A stretch of DNA of 8,576 nucleotides from Xanthobacteraceae bacterium (GCA_030043175.1 JASHYD010001434.1:1-8576), one strand, 5' to 3'; positions 1-6,263 are shown, counted from the first letter of the stretch. Translations and numbers: made by a program. The notes: generated by a model not told the origin, from the sequence alone.

Positions 1-1
1 C

Positions 2-856
2 TGGAACAAGGGCGCGGAGCGGCTCTTTGGCTATTTGGCGGAGGAGGTCATCGGTAAATCGACTGCGATCGTGGTCCCGCCGGAGCGTCAAGGCGAGGAG
101 CACGCAATTCTGGAGCGTATCCGGCGCGGCGAGCATATTGATCATTATGAAACCGTTCGCCGGCGCAGGGACGGAAGCCTGATCGATGTCTCGCTGAGCG
201 CTTCGCCTATGAGAGGCGCGGCAGGGGAAATCGTCGGCGCTTCAAAGATTGCCCGTGACATTACTGAGCGCAAGCGAAGCGAGGGGCAAATCTCTATTCT
301 TGCCCGTGAGGCCGAACACCGAGCCAAAAACTTGTTGTCAAACGTGGCAGCGATCGTGGGTCTCTCACAATCCGATACGCCCAACGGTCTCAAGGAAGCA
401 ATCCAGGGACGCATCGGAGCGCTCGCAAGTGTCCATTCGCTGTTCGCTCAGTCGCGTTGGGCCGGAGCCGAGGTAGGCGTTCTGGTCAAGCAAGAGCTGT
501 CGCCTTACTCCCGAGACGGGAAGATGAGAACGCAAATTGACGGGGCGACCGTCATGCTAAAGCCGGAGCTGGCGCAAGCGATGGCCGTGGTCTTGCACGA
601 GCTGGCGACAAATGCCGCAAAGTACGGTGCTCTGTCCGTGACCACAGGACAGGTTCGGGTCGAGTGGTCGCGCGTTGAAGACGGACAGGTCGTGCTCCGC
701 TGGACGGAGGCGGGAGGTCCGCGCGTCAATCCGCCGACGAGCAAGGGGTTCGGCACTCACATGATAGAGGCCATGATACGGGGCCACGAGGGTGGGGAGG
801 TGCGGCTCGACTGGCACGCTGAGGGGCTCGCGTGCGAAATCACCCTTCCGACATGA
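2..856 (+). CDS. PAS-domain HWE-family sensor histidine kinase, 5' end outside the window
   Basis: The protein autophosphorylates on histidine and passes phosphate to a response regulator; its signal and partner are unknown. The reading frame is open from base 2, where it reads WNKGAERLFGY, a typical mid-PAS motif, so the N-terminus lies outside the window and the TTG at 35 is not the real start. A PAC segment ending in ARDITERKR (around bases 150-280) closes the PAS domain. The H-box EHRAKN follows, with the phospho-acceptor His codon at 317-319. The N-box is LHELATNAAKYGAL, with the HWE-diagnostic His at 596-598. The WTE of the G1 region is at 701-709, and KGFGTHMIEAM near the end is the glycine-rich ATP-lid region. 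The presence of both the N-box His and WxE assigns it to the HWE family. No membrane segment is seen in the visible part, so it may be cytoplasmic. The TGA overlaps an ATG as ATGA, suggesting translational coupling to the small ORF that follows. Confidence 0.93.
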   Translation, partial: WNKGAERLFGYLAEEVIGKSTAIVVPPERQGEEHAILERIRRGEHIDHYETVRRRRDGSLIDVSLSASPMRGAAGEIVGASKIARDITERKRSEGQISILAREAEHRAKNLLSNVAAIVGLSQSDTPNGLKEAIQGRIGALASVHSLFAQSRWAGAEVGVLVKQELSPYSRDGKMRTQIDGATVMLKPELAQAMAVVLHELATNAAKYGALSVTTGQVRVEWSRVEDGQVVLRWTEAGGPRVNPPTSKGFGTHMIEAMIRGHEGGEVRLDWHAEGLACEITLPT

Positions 857-1073
857 GCATATCTAGGTCAACGAGTCCGATACAAACGATATCGAGACCG
901 CAGTTCGACATGTTGTCGAGGGGCGCCGGATCGTTGACGGTCAACGTTCGACTTCTGGACCGATTGATCGCCCAGGGCCACGACACCTCAGACGCCCATA
1001 GCACGCTCGACCTATTCACAAGGATCTCAGAATTTTTGAGGACTATTTGCGGGAAGCTTCGCGCAGCGCGTGA
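853..1073 (+). pseudogene. Frameshifted small ORF of the GHDT-type helical protein kind, coupled to the kinase stop
   Basis: The ATG at 853 overlaps the kinase TGA at 854 (ATGA). In that frame the protein is not convincing until about 946, where it reads RLLDRLIAQGHDTSDAHST and LDLFTR (to 1023). The preceding coding-like sequence, ETAVRHVVEGRRIVDGQR (894-947), is in another frame. The likely C-terminus, LRIFEDYLREASRSA followed by TGA at 1071-1073, returns to that first frame from 1026. Joined, the pieces make a short amphipathic protein of the form HVxEGxRxVxxQRxLxxxLxxxGHDTxxAxxxLxLFxxxLxxFExxL. I recall this pattern from many small alphaproteobacterial hypothetical proteins of unknown function. 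About one extra base near 948 and one missing base near 1024 explain the jumps. The upstream frame is closed by TAG at 864 and has no start codon after it, so a third lesion near the start is likely. It is either a pseudogene or a site of sequencing error. Confidence 0.5.
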
Positions 1074-1415
1074 GCATGTGCCGCGGTCGCGCTCGAGGCC
1101 TTGAGAGCCGTGGACGACCCATTGCAACCTGTCCCTCGCGCCCTTGGGGCGATTGGGCAGGCGAAGAATGATCGGGCGGCAATGGGGGCGAACGCAAACG
1201 AATGAGCCTCTCGTCGCCATTTCTCGGCAGCAATTCTGAGTGAGCGACTTTCAAAGTTGACACTAAACCTTCGCGCGAGGAGCGGCAACGAGCTTGGATG
1301 ACTTCGCCATACGGCCGCCGTTACCCTCCCTGAAGGGAATCACCAAATAATCTAATAGCTGCAATCCCTTGATCAATCTAGTGACGGCACCGATGTTCCA
1401 CTTGGAGGAGTCCCC
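1074..1415. other. Intergenic region upstream of the MgtC-family gene
   Basis: No gene can be supported here. The plus-strand frame used by the end of the relic stays open after its stop to a TGA at about 1205 and reads VALEALRAVDDPL, but it has no convincing start or family. A TTGACA occurs at 1257-1262 with no matching -10 hexamer at 17 bases, so I do not call a promoter. The right edge carries the GGAGGAG ribosome-binding site (1404-1410) of the next gene. Confidence 0.5.
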
Positions 1416-2111
1416 ATGAACGTTCTCTCGCATCAGGATGTGCTGATTCGCCTACTCCTGGCCGCATTCCTGGGCAGCGTGACCGGATTTGAGCGCGAGC
1501 GGCTTCTATGGGCTGCCGGCATCCGCACCCACATGGCGGTTTGTGTCGGCGCTTGCCTGATCATGATCGTCTCCGCGTTCGGATTTGGCGACAGCCTCAC
1601 GTCCAACAACGTCGTCCTCGATCCTTCCCGCGTGGCCGCTCAGGTTGTTTCCCGCATAGGCTTTCTGGGTGCAGGAGCGATCCTGGCACGGGGCGAGATC
1701 GTCCGGGGCCTTACGACAGCGGCAAGCATCTGGACCGTCGTCGCCATCGGCCTCGCGGTCGGGGGAGGACTCTACTTCGCCGCCGGCATCTCGACGGCCG
1801 TCATCATCGTGATCCTCGCCGGCATCAAGCCGATCGAGGAGGCTTACCGGGCGCGCAATCAGAGTTGCCGTCTGAAGATCGAAGCTACAAACGGCGCGTT
1901 GACTCCCGAGCTCCTCAAGCAAGCGCTTGGCATCCGAACCGGGCAGATCAAGCGGTTTCTCGTCTCTCCCAACGCTTCTGGCGAACAGATCACCGTGCTG
2001 CTGACGAAGGTGTCCTCGCATGACATCCAGGGCTTTGTCGAAAAGCTAAACGAGCTCGACGCAATCAGCGCGGTCAGCATCATTGAAAGAAAGCGCGGAG
2101 ATCAACTCTAG
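1416..2111 (+). CDS. MgtC/SapB family inner-membrane protein
   Basis: Members of this family are inner-membrane proteins associated with growth in low Mg2+, acid stress and intracellular survival. In Salmonella, MgtC acts by modulating membrane-protein and ATP-synthase activity rather than by transporting Mg2+. The length, 231 residues, equals that of Salmonella MgtC. The N-terminal domain has the hallmarks in order: LLAAFLGSVTGFERER (residues 14-29), AGIRTHM (34-40), RVAAQVVSRIGFLGAGAIL (72-90) and VRGLTTAASIWTVVAIGLAVG (96-116), with about four to five hydrophobic segments up to residue 137. Residues 150-231 form a soluble C-terminal domain resembling the ACT-like domain of MgtC. The start is supported by GGAGGAG six bases upstream of the ATG. 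No operon partner is visible and no Mg2+-sensing leader can be recognised. Whether it plays a virulence, symbiosis or housekeeping role cannot be read from sequence. Confidence 0.93.
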   Translation: MNVLSHQDVLIRLLLAAFLGSVTGFERERLLWAAGIRTHMAVCVGACLIMIVSAFGFGDSLTSNNVVLDPSRVAAQVVSRIGFLGAGAILARGEIVRGLTTAASIWTVVAIGLAVGGGLYFAAGISTAVIIVILAGIKPIEEAYRARNQSCRLKIEATNGALTPELLKQALGIRTGQIKRFLVSPNASGEQITVLLTKVSSHDIQGFVEKLNELDAISAVSIIERKRGDQL

Positions 2112-2163
2112 GAGTGTGTCCGAATATTCGTGATCACCAACTTCGACGAGAATTTTGATTCCA

Positions 2164-2361
2164 TCAAAGCCGCGAAGATGGGTCGAAGTTTGCGTCAGGA
2201 GTTCCTTGCTCCTTGGCGAGTTCCTTGTCAGTAGCGCAGCGGTTTGACCGATCGCAGCGCACGCACAGTATGGCGATGGCGCACGTAGCTTGTCGATCAA
2301 AATCTTGAGCCTGCAGATGGGTTCGGGATGGGTTTCGGACCGTCGATGAGTGGTTTATCAT
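2164..2361 (-). CDS. Possible small cysteine-containing protein, 65 aa, unrecognised
   Basis: I do not recognise this ORF. It begins at the ATG complementary to 2359-2361, with a partial purine-rich ribosome-binding site (GGGAGAGAGG) about nine bases upstream. The middle reads CAIAILCVRCDRSNRC, giving a CxxCxxxxxC cluster that could bind a metal. The C-terminal half is hydrophilic, with DKELAKEQGTPDANFD. Codon choice in the second half looks coding. Its 3' end lies 52 bases beyond the stop of the convergent MgtC-family gene. A competing minus-strand frame (2046-2300) is also open across part of the region, which weakens the case. It could be a real small protein or a chance ORF. Confidence 0.28.
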   Translation of the reverse strand: MINHSSTVRNPSRTHLQAQDFDRQATCAIAILCVRCDRSNRCATDKELAKEQGTPDANFDPSSRL

Positions 2362-2418
2362 GGTAACCCGCCTCTCTCCCCCTTGGTCTCCCTCGGGCCA
2401 GAACGGGAGCGCAGATAG

Positions 2419-2488
2419 GTCGGTGGCGGCCCTAGGGTGTCAGGGTGTGAGGGGGCACTTGCGGGCGAGGGGCCACTGGGCCACCGAC
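2419..2488 (+). other. Long-range stem enclosing a G-quadruplex-type sequence
   Basis: GTCGGTGGC at 2419-2427 is perfectly complementary to GCCACCGAC at 2480-2488 (9 bp), and GGCCC just inside can pair with GGGCC on the other arm. The enclosed plus strand holds five G-tracts: 2435-2437, 2443-2445, 2451-2455, 2463-2465 and 2469-2472. They are separated by loops of 5, 5, 7 and 3 bases, which fits the canonical G3+N1-7 quadruplex rule. The first tracts repeat with an 8-base period (GGGTGTSA). The stem and the quadruplex would compete for some of the same bases. No function is known, and there is no T-tract to make it a terminator. Confidence 0.5.
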
Positions 2489-2742
2489 GTCACCATGGAT
2501 TGACCCATCACTGTGTCCGAAGATGCCCGCCAGGATTCCTGGGAGACTCACTGGCGCGTTTTATAGGCTGGCCGCTACCTACCCAGCGGAAGTGCGAAAT
2601 TCCTCTCAGCGAGTCTCGTAGGAGTCCCTGGGGCTGTTTGAGCCTGTCCACTCCCGCGGGCCTCAGCTACGGCGCGGGTATGGCAGACGGCTTGGGCGCG
2701 AAAAGTCCCGAGGGGGCAAACAAGCAAACACGCAACCATTTT

Positions 2743-2762
2743 AACGTGAGTCAACGTGACTC
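2743..2762. repeat. Tandem 10-bp repeat AACGTGASTC, also an inverted repeat
   Basis: AACGTGAGTC (2743-2752) is followed directly by AACGTGACTC (2753-2762), nine of ten bases identical. The same bases form a perfect inverted repeat, TGAGTCA-ACG-TGACTCA (2747-2763), which would suit a dimeric DNA-binding protein. A related site lies at 6304-6323. It is three bases from the stop of the candidate minus-strand ORF ending at 2766. It could be an operator, a short dispersed repeat or a transcription-end element. Confidence 0.45.
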
Positions 2763-2765
2763 AAT

Positions 2766-3008
2766 TTACAAGTTGGCTGACGTGAGAGGAAATGGTCCGG
2801 CTTCAACAAGTCGGAGGGCTTTTATACATGCGCGTGATCCTCTCTCTGCTTGCCAGAGTTCGGCAGTGTCAGCCTTTTGTCCCTCTGCAGCAGGGCGATC
2901 TTGCCCTGCGGTGACCCCGTCAGGCAGCGAGCCAACGAACATAGGGAACATGGGCAAGATACGGTAGATTTCATCGGCCGCACTGGAATCTGAGTGATGG
3001 TTCGCCAT
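2766..3008 (-). CDS. Candidate small hypothetical protein, 80 aa, strong ribosome-binding site
   Basis: I do not recognise the family. The start is chosen at the ATG complementary to 3006-3008 because AAGGGAGGA (complement of 3016-3024) lies seven bases upstream, an excellent Shine-Dalgarno. This shortens the longest frame, which opens at 3062 without such a site. The N-terminus, MANHHSDSSAADEIYRILPM, followed by a short hydrophobic run FPMFVGSL, looks coding. After residue 30 the sequence becomes irregular (GVTAGQDRPAAEG), and an overlapping minus-strand frame also stays open, so a frameshift in the second half is possible. No signal peptide or complete membrane helix is evident. It stands alone between non-coding stretches. 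It is either a genuine short protein or the 5' part of a decayed one. Confidence 0.4.
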   Translation of the reverse strand: MANHHSDSSAADEIYRILPMFPMFVGSLPDGVTAGQDRPAAEGQKADTAELWQAERGSRACIKALRLVEAGPFPLTSANL

Positions 3009-3163
3009 AGCGGCATCCTCCCTTGAGCAACACGGATACGCATATGGCACCCGATGCCCCAATAGTTCGTTGCGCCCAAAGCCGGCGCCACCGACCTACG
3101 ATGTTGGAAAACTACGGTTGCCAGTTGGGACAGGCACGGCCGATTTCAAGAGGCTAAGTCGAC

Positions 3164-3298
3164 TCACTCCATGGATACGTCAATCTGACGCAACAATTCC
3201 TCGTGCGGCCCGCCGATGTGCGCATCTTCTAAGCTAAAGTGCGCAAAAGCGATGAGAGACGCGGCGAATTGTCCACGCGTCTCACGTGGTCGTGACTT
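3164..3298 (-). pseudogene. Coding relic without a start codon, 44 codons
   Basis: Between the TAA complementary to 3299-3301 and the TGA at 3164-3166, the minus strand is open and ends in FSLEDAHIGGPHEELLRQID, which looks like ordinary acidic-helical protein sequence. The frame has no ATG, GTG or TTG before its plausible coding part. An ATG at 3321 opens the neighbouring frame (MRRCCDPKSHDHVRRV), so one frameshift near 3270-3280 would join the two into a protein of about 50 residues. I do not recognise it. An 8-bp stem (GAGACGCG 3256-3263 with CGCGTCTC 3276-3283) overlaps the proposed join. Confidence 0.25.
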
Positions 3299-3474
3299 TT
3301 AGGGTCGCAACACCGCCTCATTGACTTAGTACTGCGGCGCCAGTCTCAGAACTGCTACGCGCAACTCTGAATTCAACCCAGAAGCAACATCGCAACATCC
3401 GAGGTTCGTGTCGGCGAGGCCGAGTTTGCGCCTTGCTGAATCACGACGGTCGCGATCATTAGAGGAGATCAATC

Positions 3475-4389
3475 ATGAAACATATCACGCTCACCGCGCT
3501 AGCGGGCGCAGCCATGCTGTTTGCCGGACCAGCAATCGCACAACAGAACGTCGATTTCTCCAAGGTTGAGATCAAGACCACTGACCTCGGGAACAAGACC
3601 TACATGCTCCAAGGCCAGGGCGGCAACATCACAGTGGCTGTCGGCACCGATGGCATTATTATGGTGGACAGCGAGTTCGCGCCGCTCCACGATAAGATCA
3701 AGGCTGCGATTGCGAAAATCTCGCCGCTACCTGTCAAGTATCTCATCGACACTCACTATCATGGTGACCATACCGGGGGGAACGCGGCCTTCCACAAGGA
3801 CGGCGCGATCGTTGTTGCGCAAGACAATATCAGGACCCGTCTCGCCGCCGGCACTACGAATGGTCTCACGGGCAACAAGACCGCGCCCGTGTCGGCGGAT
3901 GCGCTGCCGACCGAAACCTATGTCGGCGGCTCAAAGACGGTGGAAGTTGGCGGCCGAAAGGCGCTTCTCACTCATGTCTATAATGCACACACCGATGGCG
4001 ATACCTGGGTCTATTTCGCCGACGCTAACGTGCTCGACACCGGTGATACCTTCACAAACACAGGCCGCTATAACACCATCGACTTCGCCAATGGCGGCGA
4101 CATCAGGGGTCTGATCCGTGCGGTCGACGCCTATCTGAAGGTGTCAAACGATAATACCAAAATCGTACCCGGCCATGGCGCGCTCGCCAAAAAGGCAGAT
4201 TTGGTTGCGTGGCGTGAAATGCTGGTGACCTCGCGCGATCGCGTCCAGAAATTGTTCGACGAAGGTCAGAGCGAGCAGCAGGTGCTTGCCGAGAAGCCCT
4301 TGGCCGATCTCGACAAAAAGTGGGCCGGGAACGACCAGCAGGCGCAGAACTGGCTGCGCATGGTCTACAACTCGTTCAAGCGCTCGTGA
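3475..4389 (+). CDS. Secreted metallo-beta-lactamase-fold hydrolase
   Basis: This is a 304-residue zinc-dependent hydrolase of the metallo-beta-lactamase superfamily with unknown substrate. The N-terminus is a Sec signal peptide: KH, then a hydrophobic run, then a probable cleavage after AIA (residue 22), so the mature enzyme should be periplasmic. The metal-binding motif is THYHGDHTGG, with H94, H96, D98 and H99. A third zinc-site histidine is likely H172 in NAHTDGD, the bridging Asp D191 in LDTGDTF, and the last histidine H234 in VPGHG. This HxHxDH-H-D-H order is complete, so the enzyme is probably active. The layout resembles class B3-like lactamases and many unassigned periplasmic MBL hydrolases; antibiotic hydrolysis cannot be inferred. 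The start is supported by AGAGGAGAT ending five bases upstream. It has no operon partner, and no clear terminator follows. Confidence 0.93.
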   Translation: MKHITLTALAGAAMLFAGPAIAQQNVDFSKVEIKTTDLGNKTYMLQGQGGNITVAVGTDGIIMVDSEFAPLHDKIKAAIAKISPLPVKYLIDTHYHGDHTGGNAAFHKDGAIVVAQDNIRTRLAAGTTNGLTGNKTAPVSADALPTETYVGGSKTVEVGGRKALLTHVYNAHTDGDTWVYFADANVLDTGDTFTNTGRYNTIDFANGGDIRGLIRAVDAYLKVSNDNTKIVPGHGALAKKADLVAWREMLVTSRDRVQKLFDEGQSEQQVLAEKPLADLDKKWAGNDQQAQNWLRMVYNSFKRS

Positions 4390-4392
4390 CAA

Positions 4393-4983
4393 CTGCGCAT
4401 TGGACTTAAGAAGCGCCTATGCGCCGCTGGCAATTGCTGGCGGTGCATCCGCGGCCGGCCGGCTCAGCTCTCGCGTGGGGGTTAGCCCTATAAGCCACAG
4501 AATTGTGATCGCTACCCATGCTTGAGCGCGTTCCTGGGGGCATCGTAGAGCCGTCGGGCGGGGGGGCTATGATAATGTGCGACCACTAAAAGGGAAACAC
4601 GCGCTAGGTCTATCGGGCACATGGGGTCCGCCAAGGTCAATTGGGTCGCGAGGGGCCGCCCTGGTCCGATTGGGTGGACCCGGATGTCGCATCGCTCCGG
4701 CGTCGTAGGTGTGGGAAATGCCCACACGGTGCCCGCCCTCACTGGGCACAGCAACATGACTATAGCGTGGAGTTATGGGGCTAGAGCCCGCCATTCCTCC
4801 CAAGTGCACAAGGTCATTATGCAGCGCTTCGGGATGCCAGGCTGGTGGCCGCCGGCTTCATCTCCGCGGATGGATCGGACCACCGCACATCATCGGAAAT
4901 CAGGCCGCAAACCCCAAACGAGCCGTGGCGAAAACGGCGCTTCTGCTTGGGTGGGACCGGGCATTATAGGCCTGTTCGAGATT
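4393..4983. other. Intergenic region between convergent hydrolase and transporter genes
   Basis: I find no supportable gene. Overlapping open frames on both strands (the longest 124 codons, from 4621) have low-complexity R/G/P/S-rich translations and no ribosome-binding site. The stretch contains local self-complementarity: GGGTCC (4624-4629) with GGACCC (4676-4681), GGTCC (4663-4667) with GGACC (4676-4680), and the paired hairpins at 4709-4749 listed separately. No clear T-tract terminator is visible for either flanking gene. Confidence 0.5.
4709..4749 (+). other. Two adjacent perfect hairpins
   Basis: GTGTGGG-AAATG-CCCACAC (4709-4727) is a 7-bp stem with a 5-base loop. One base later, GTGCCC-N9-GGGCAC (4729-4749) forms a 6-bp stem. 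Neither is followed by a T-tract, so neither fits an intrinsic terminator. The arrangement could belong to a structured RNA or a protein-binding site. Confidence 0.4.
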
Positions 4984-6063
4984 TCAACCTTCTAGGAAAT
5001 GGCCCAACGCGGCTAACGACTGAACGCGGTCACAGATAATTTTCGCGATTGCCAGCATCGGCACAGCAATGATCGCGCCCGCAGCGCCCCACATCCAAAA
5101 CCAGAAAATTAGCGACACGATGACGAGAACCGGATTAAGGGTGAATCGCCTCGCCACGAGCGTCGGCGTTATCATTTCGCCTTCAGCCAAATGAATTCCA
5201 AGATACAGTATCGCGGGCAGCAACGCTCGCCAGAGCGTATCGATGGTGAACAAGCCGGCGAGAAGGAAAATTACTACGCCGCTTGCCGGACCAAGGATCG
5301 GGACATAGTTCAGCAAAAAAGCAACTGTGCCCCACAGAATTGGGTCACCGAGCCCTGTGGACCACATAACGGTCGCTGTAACAATGCCCACTGCGGCATT
5401 CAGGATCGTAATTGTGATCAGATAGGCAGAAATATCGGCCTCGATTGTCTGGGAAATATCTACTGCTTGGCGTTTGTCACCGAAGCGCGGCAGGATCTCG
5501 ACCAAGCGGCGTAAGAAGATGTCACCGTGCACGAGGAGGAAAAACAGAAACAGCACTGTCAAGAACAATCCGCTGGCAAAACTTTGGGTGCCTGCAAACA
5601 CCTTTGTCATTATATTCATAACCAGAGTTGAACCTTCCTTCCCCGTGACGTTTAGTCCTGAGAACTCTTTCAATGCGTCAACGGGCGCCCGCAAGAAAGC
5701 CAGCCGGTCCTCAAGGTGTGAGATGCCATGCGGAACCTTGGCTGCCCACGTGCTCGCGGGCCGTGAAATCGCTGCGCTCAACCCAACGATTGCTCCGAAT
5801 ACCATCAGGATCAACAGTAGCGATGCAAGCGTCCGGGGCAAATGCCACCGCTCCAAGGCGCGAACGGCTGGTTGCAATAGGAGCTTGAGAACGAAGGCAA
5901 AAACCAACGGCAATACGATCTCGCTCGCGAAATAGGCGGCGCCCAACGCCGCAAGGATAAACAGACCACCAAGAAATATCGCGTTCGGCTCAGTGGGTAA
6001 GAGCATCTCACTTGGCTCTTGTGCCAATGAGCCTACTCTTTTCTCAGGGTCCGTGCCTATCAT
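4984..6063 (-). CDS. AI-2E family transporter (PerM/TqsA-type membrane protein)
   Basis: This is a 359-residue polytopic inner-membrane protein of the AI-2E transporter family. The family includes TqsA, implicated in autoinducer-2 export, and members that act as Na+/H+ or other antiporters; the substrate here is unknown. Hydrophobic segments lie near residues 29-47, 48-65 and 80-100. They are followed by the family's soluble stretch (about 105-155) and further segments from 160 to the end. Family marks are NYVPILGP (252-259) and EGEMITPTLVARR with LNPVLVIVSLIFW, ending in GAAGAIIAVP (294-335). Length is normal. The ATG complementary to 6061-6063 gives a hydrophilic N-tail of about 25 residues but has no clear Shine-Dalgarno; the ATG at residue 20 is an alternative start. 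An EcfG-type promoter lies upstream in the same orientation, so general-stress induction is likely. It converges on the hydrolase gene. Confidence 0.93.
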   Translation of the reverse strand: MIGTDPEKRVGSLAQEPSEMLLPTEPNAIFLGGLFILAALGAAYFASEIVLPLVFAFVLKLLLQPAVRALERWHLPRTLASLLLILMVFGAIVGLSAAISRPASTWAAKVPHGISHLEDRLAFLRAPVDALKEFSGLNVTGKEGSTLVMNIMTKVFAGTQSFASGLFLTVLFLFFLLVHGDIFLRRLVEILPRFGDKRQAVDISQTIEADISAYLITITILNAAVGIVTATVMWSTGLGDPILWGTVAFLLNYVPILGPASGVVIFLLAGLFTIDTLWRALLPAILYLGIHLAEGEMITPTLVARRFTLNPVLVIVSLIFWFWMWGAAGAIIAVPMLAIAKIICDRVQSLAALGHFLEG

Positions 6064-6156
6064 GTTTGATCAATGACCTGAATTCTGACGCCCTTACCTT
6101 TTGGGGGAAGGCAAGGGTGGCCGGGAGGAGTCGTGTTGGTGGAGGCGCCCGACCTT

Positions 6157-6181
6157 AACGCTGAATCTCACGTCCGGTTCC
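6157..6181 (-). promoter_or_regulatory. EcfG (general stress sigma factor) promoter for the AI-2E transporter
   Basis: Read on the minus strand, GGAAC (complement of 6177-6181) is followed after exactly 16 bases by CGTT (complement of 6157-6160), then AA. This is a perfect match to the alphaproteobacterial sigma-EcfG consensus GGAAC-N16/17-CGTT. Transcription would start near 6150 and give a leader of about 85-90 bases before the transporter ATG. I looked for the same motif upstream of the other genes and found no second match with both boxes intact. Confidence 0.7.
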
Positions 6182-6249
6182 CGACATAACTGACCAGCGC
6201 CTACGACTCGTCTGCCTCTCTTTTCGAACCGTTCCGCCAATCTACTGCT

Positions 6250-6263
6250 GCCTGGGCCCAGGC
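6250..6263. repeat. 14-bp perfect palindrome
   Basis: GCCTGGGCCCAGGC is fully self-complementary with no spacer. It lies upstream of the EcfG-type promoter, about 70 bases before its -35 box in the transporter's direction. It could bind a dimeric regulator or be a chance product of GC-rich sequence. Confidence 0.4.

Larger units (their letters stand above)
2112..3474. other. Long gene-poor region (about 1.36 kb)
   Basis: No conventional gene fills this stretch. It contains the separately listed candidate small ORFs on the minus strand (2164-2361 and 2766-3008), a stem with a G-rich loop (2419-2488), a tandem AACGTGASTC site (2743-2762) and a short minus-strand coding relic (3164-3298). A 10-bp palindrome, CGAATATTCG, sits just after the MgtC-family stop with no T-tract. 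A plus-strand ORF of 176 codons from 2437 is judged spurious. Just before the hydrolase gene I see only its AGAGGAGAT ribosome-binding site (3461-3469), and no consensus promoter. Confidence 0.6.

Noticed and set aside
840..1220. Minus-strand ORF of 126 codons
   Set aside because: It is antisense to the GHDT-type coding segments, which look more protein-like, and it has no ribosome-binding site or recognisable domain.
1257..1285. TTGACA as a -35 box for the MgtC-family gene
   Set aside because: No acceptable -10 hexamer at 16-18 bases, and the position is about 150 bases from the start codon.
2437..2967. Plus-strand ORF of 176 codons
   Set aside because: No ribosome-binding site, irregular R/G/P/S-rich translation, no family resemblance; it also runs over the G-quadruplex stem and the better-supported minus-strand ORF.
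3046..3072. Near-match to an EcfG promoter on the plus strand (GGCAC-N17-CGTT)
   Set aside because: One mismatch in the conserved GGAAC box and no gene start at a suitable distance downstream.
4621..4995. Plus-strand ORF of 124 codons in the gap before the transporter
   Set aside because: Low-complexity composition, no ribosome-binding site, several overlapping frames of similar quality on both strands, and it runs into the transporter's 3' end.
6120..6182. Possible group II intron 3' end, because of the sequence CACGTCCGGTTC
   Set aside because: The 5' partner strand needed for a domain V hairpin (GAACCG-type) is not at the right distance, and no maturase or reverse transcriptase is present. 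The EcfG promoter explains part of the sequence better.
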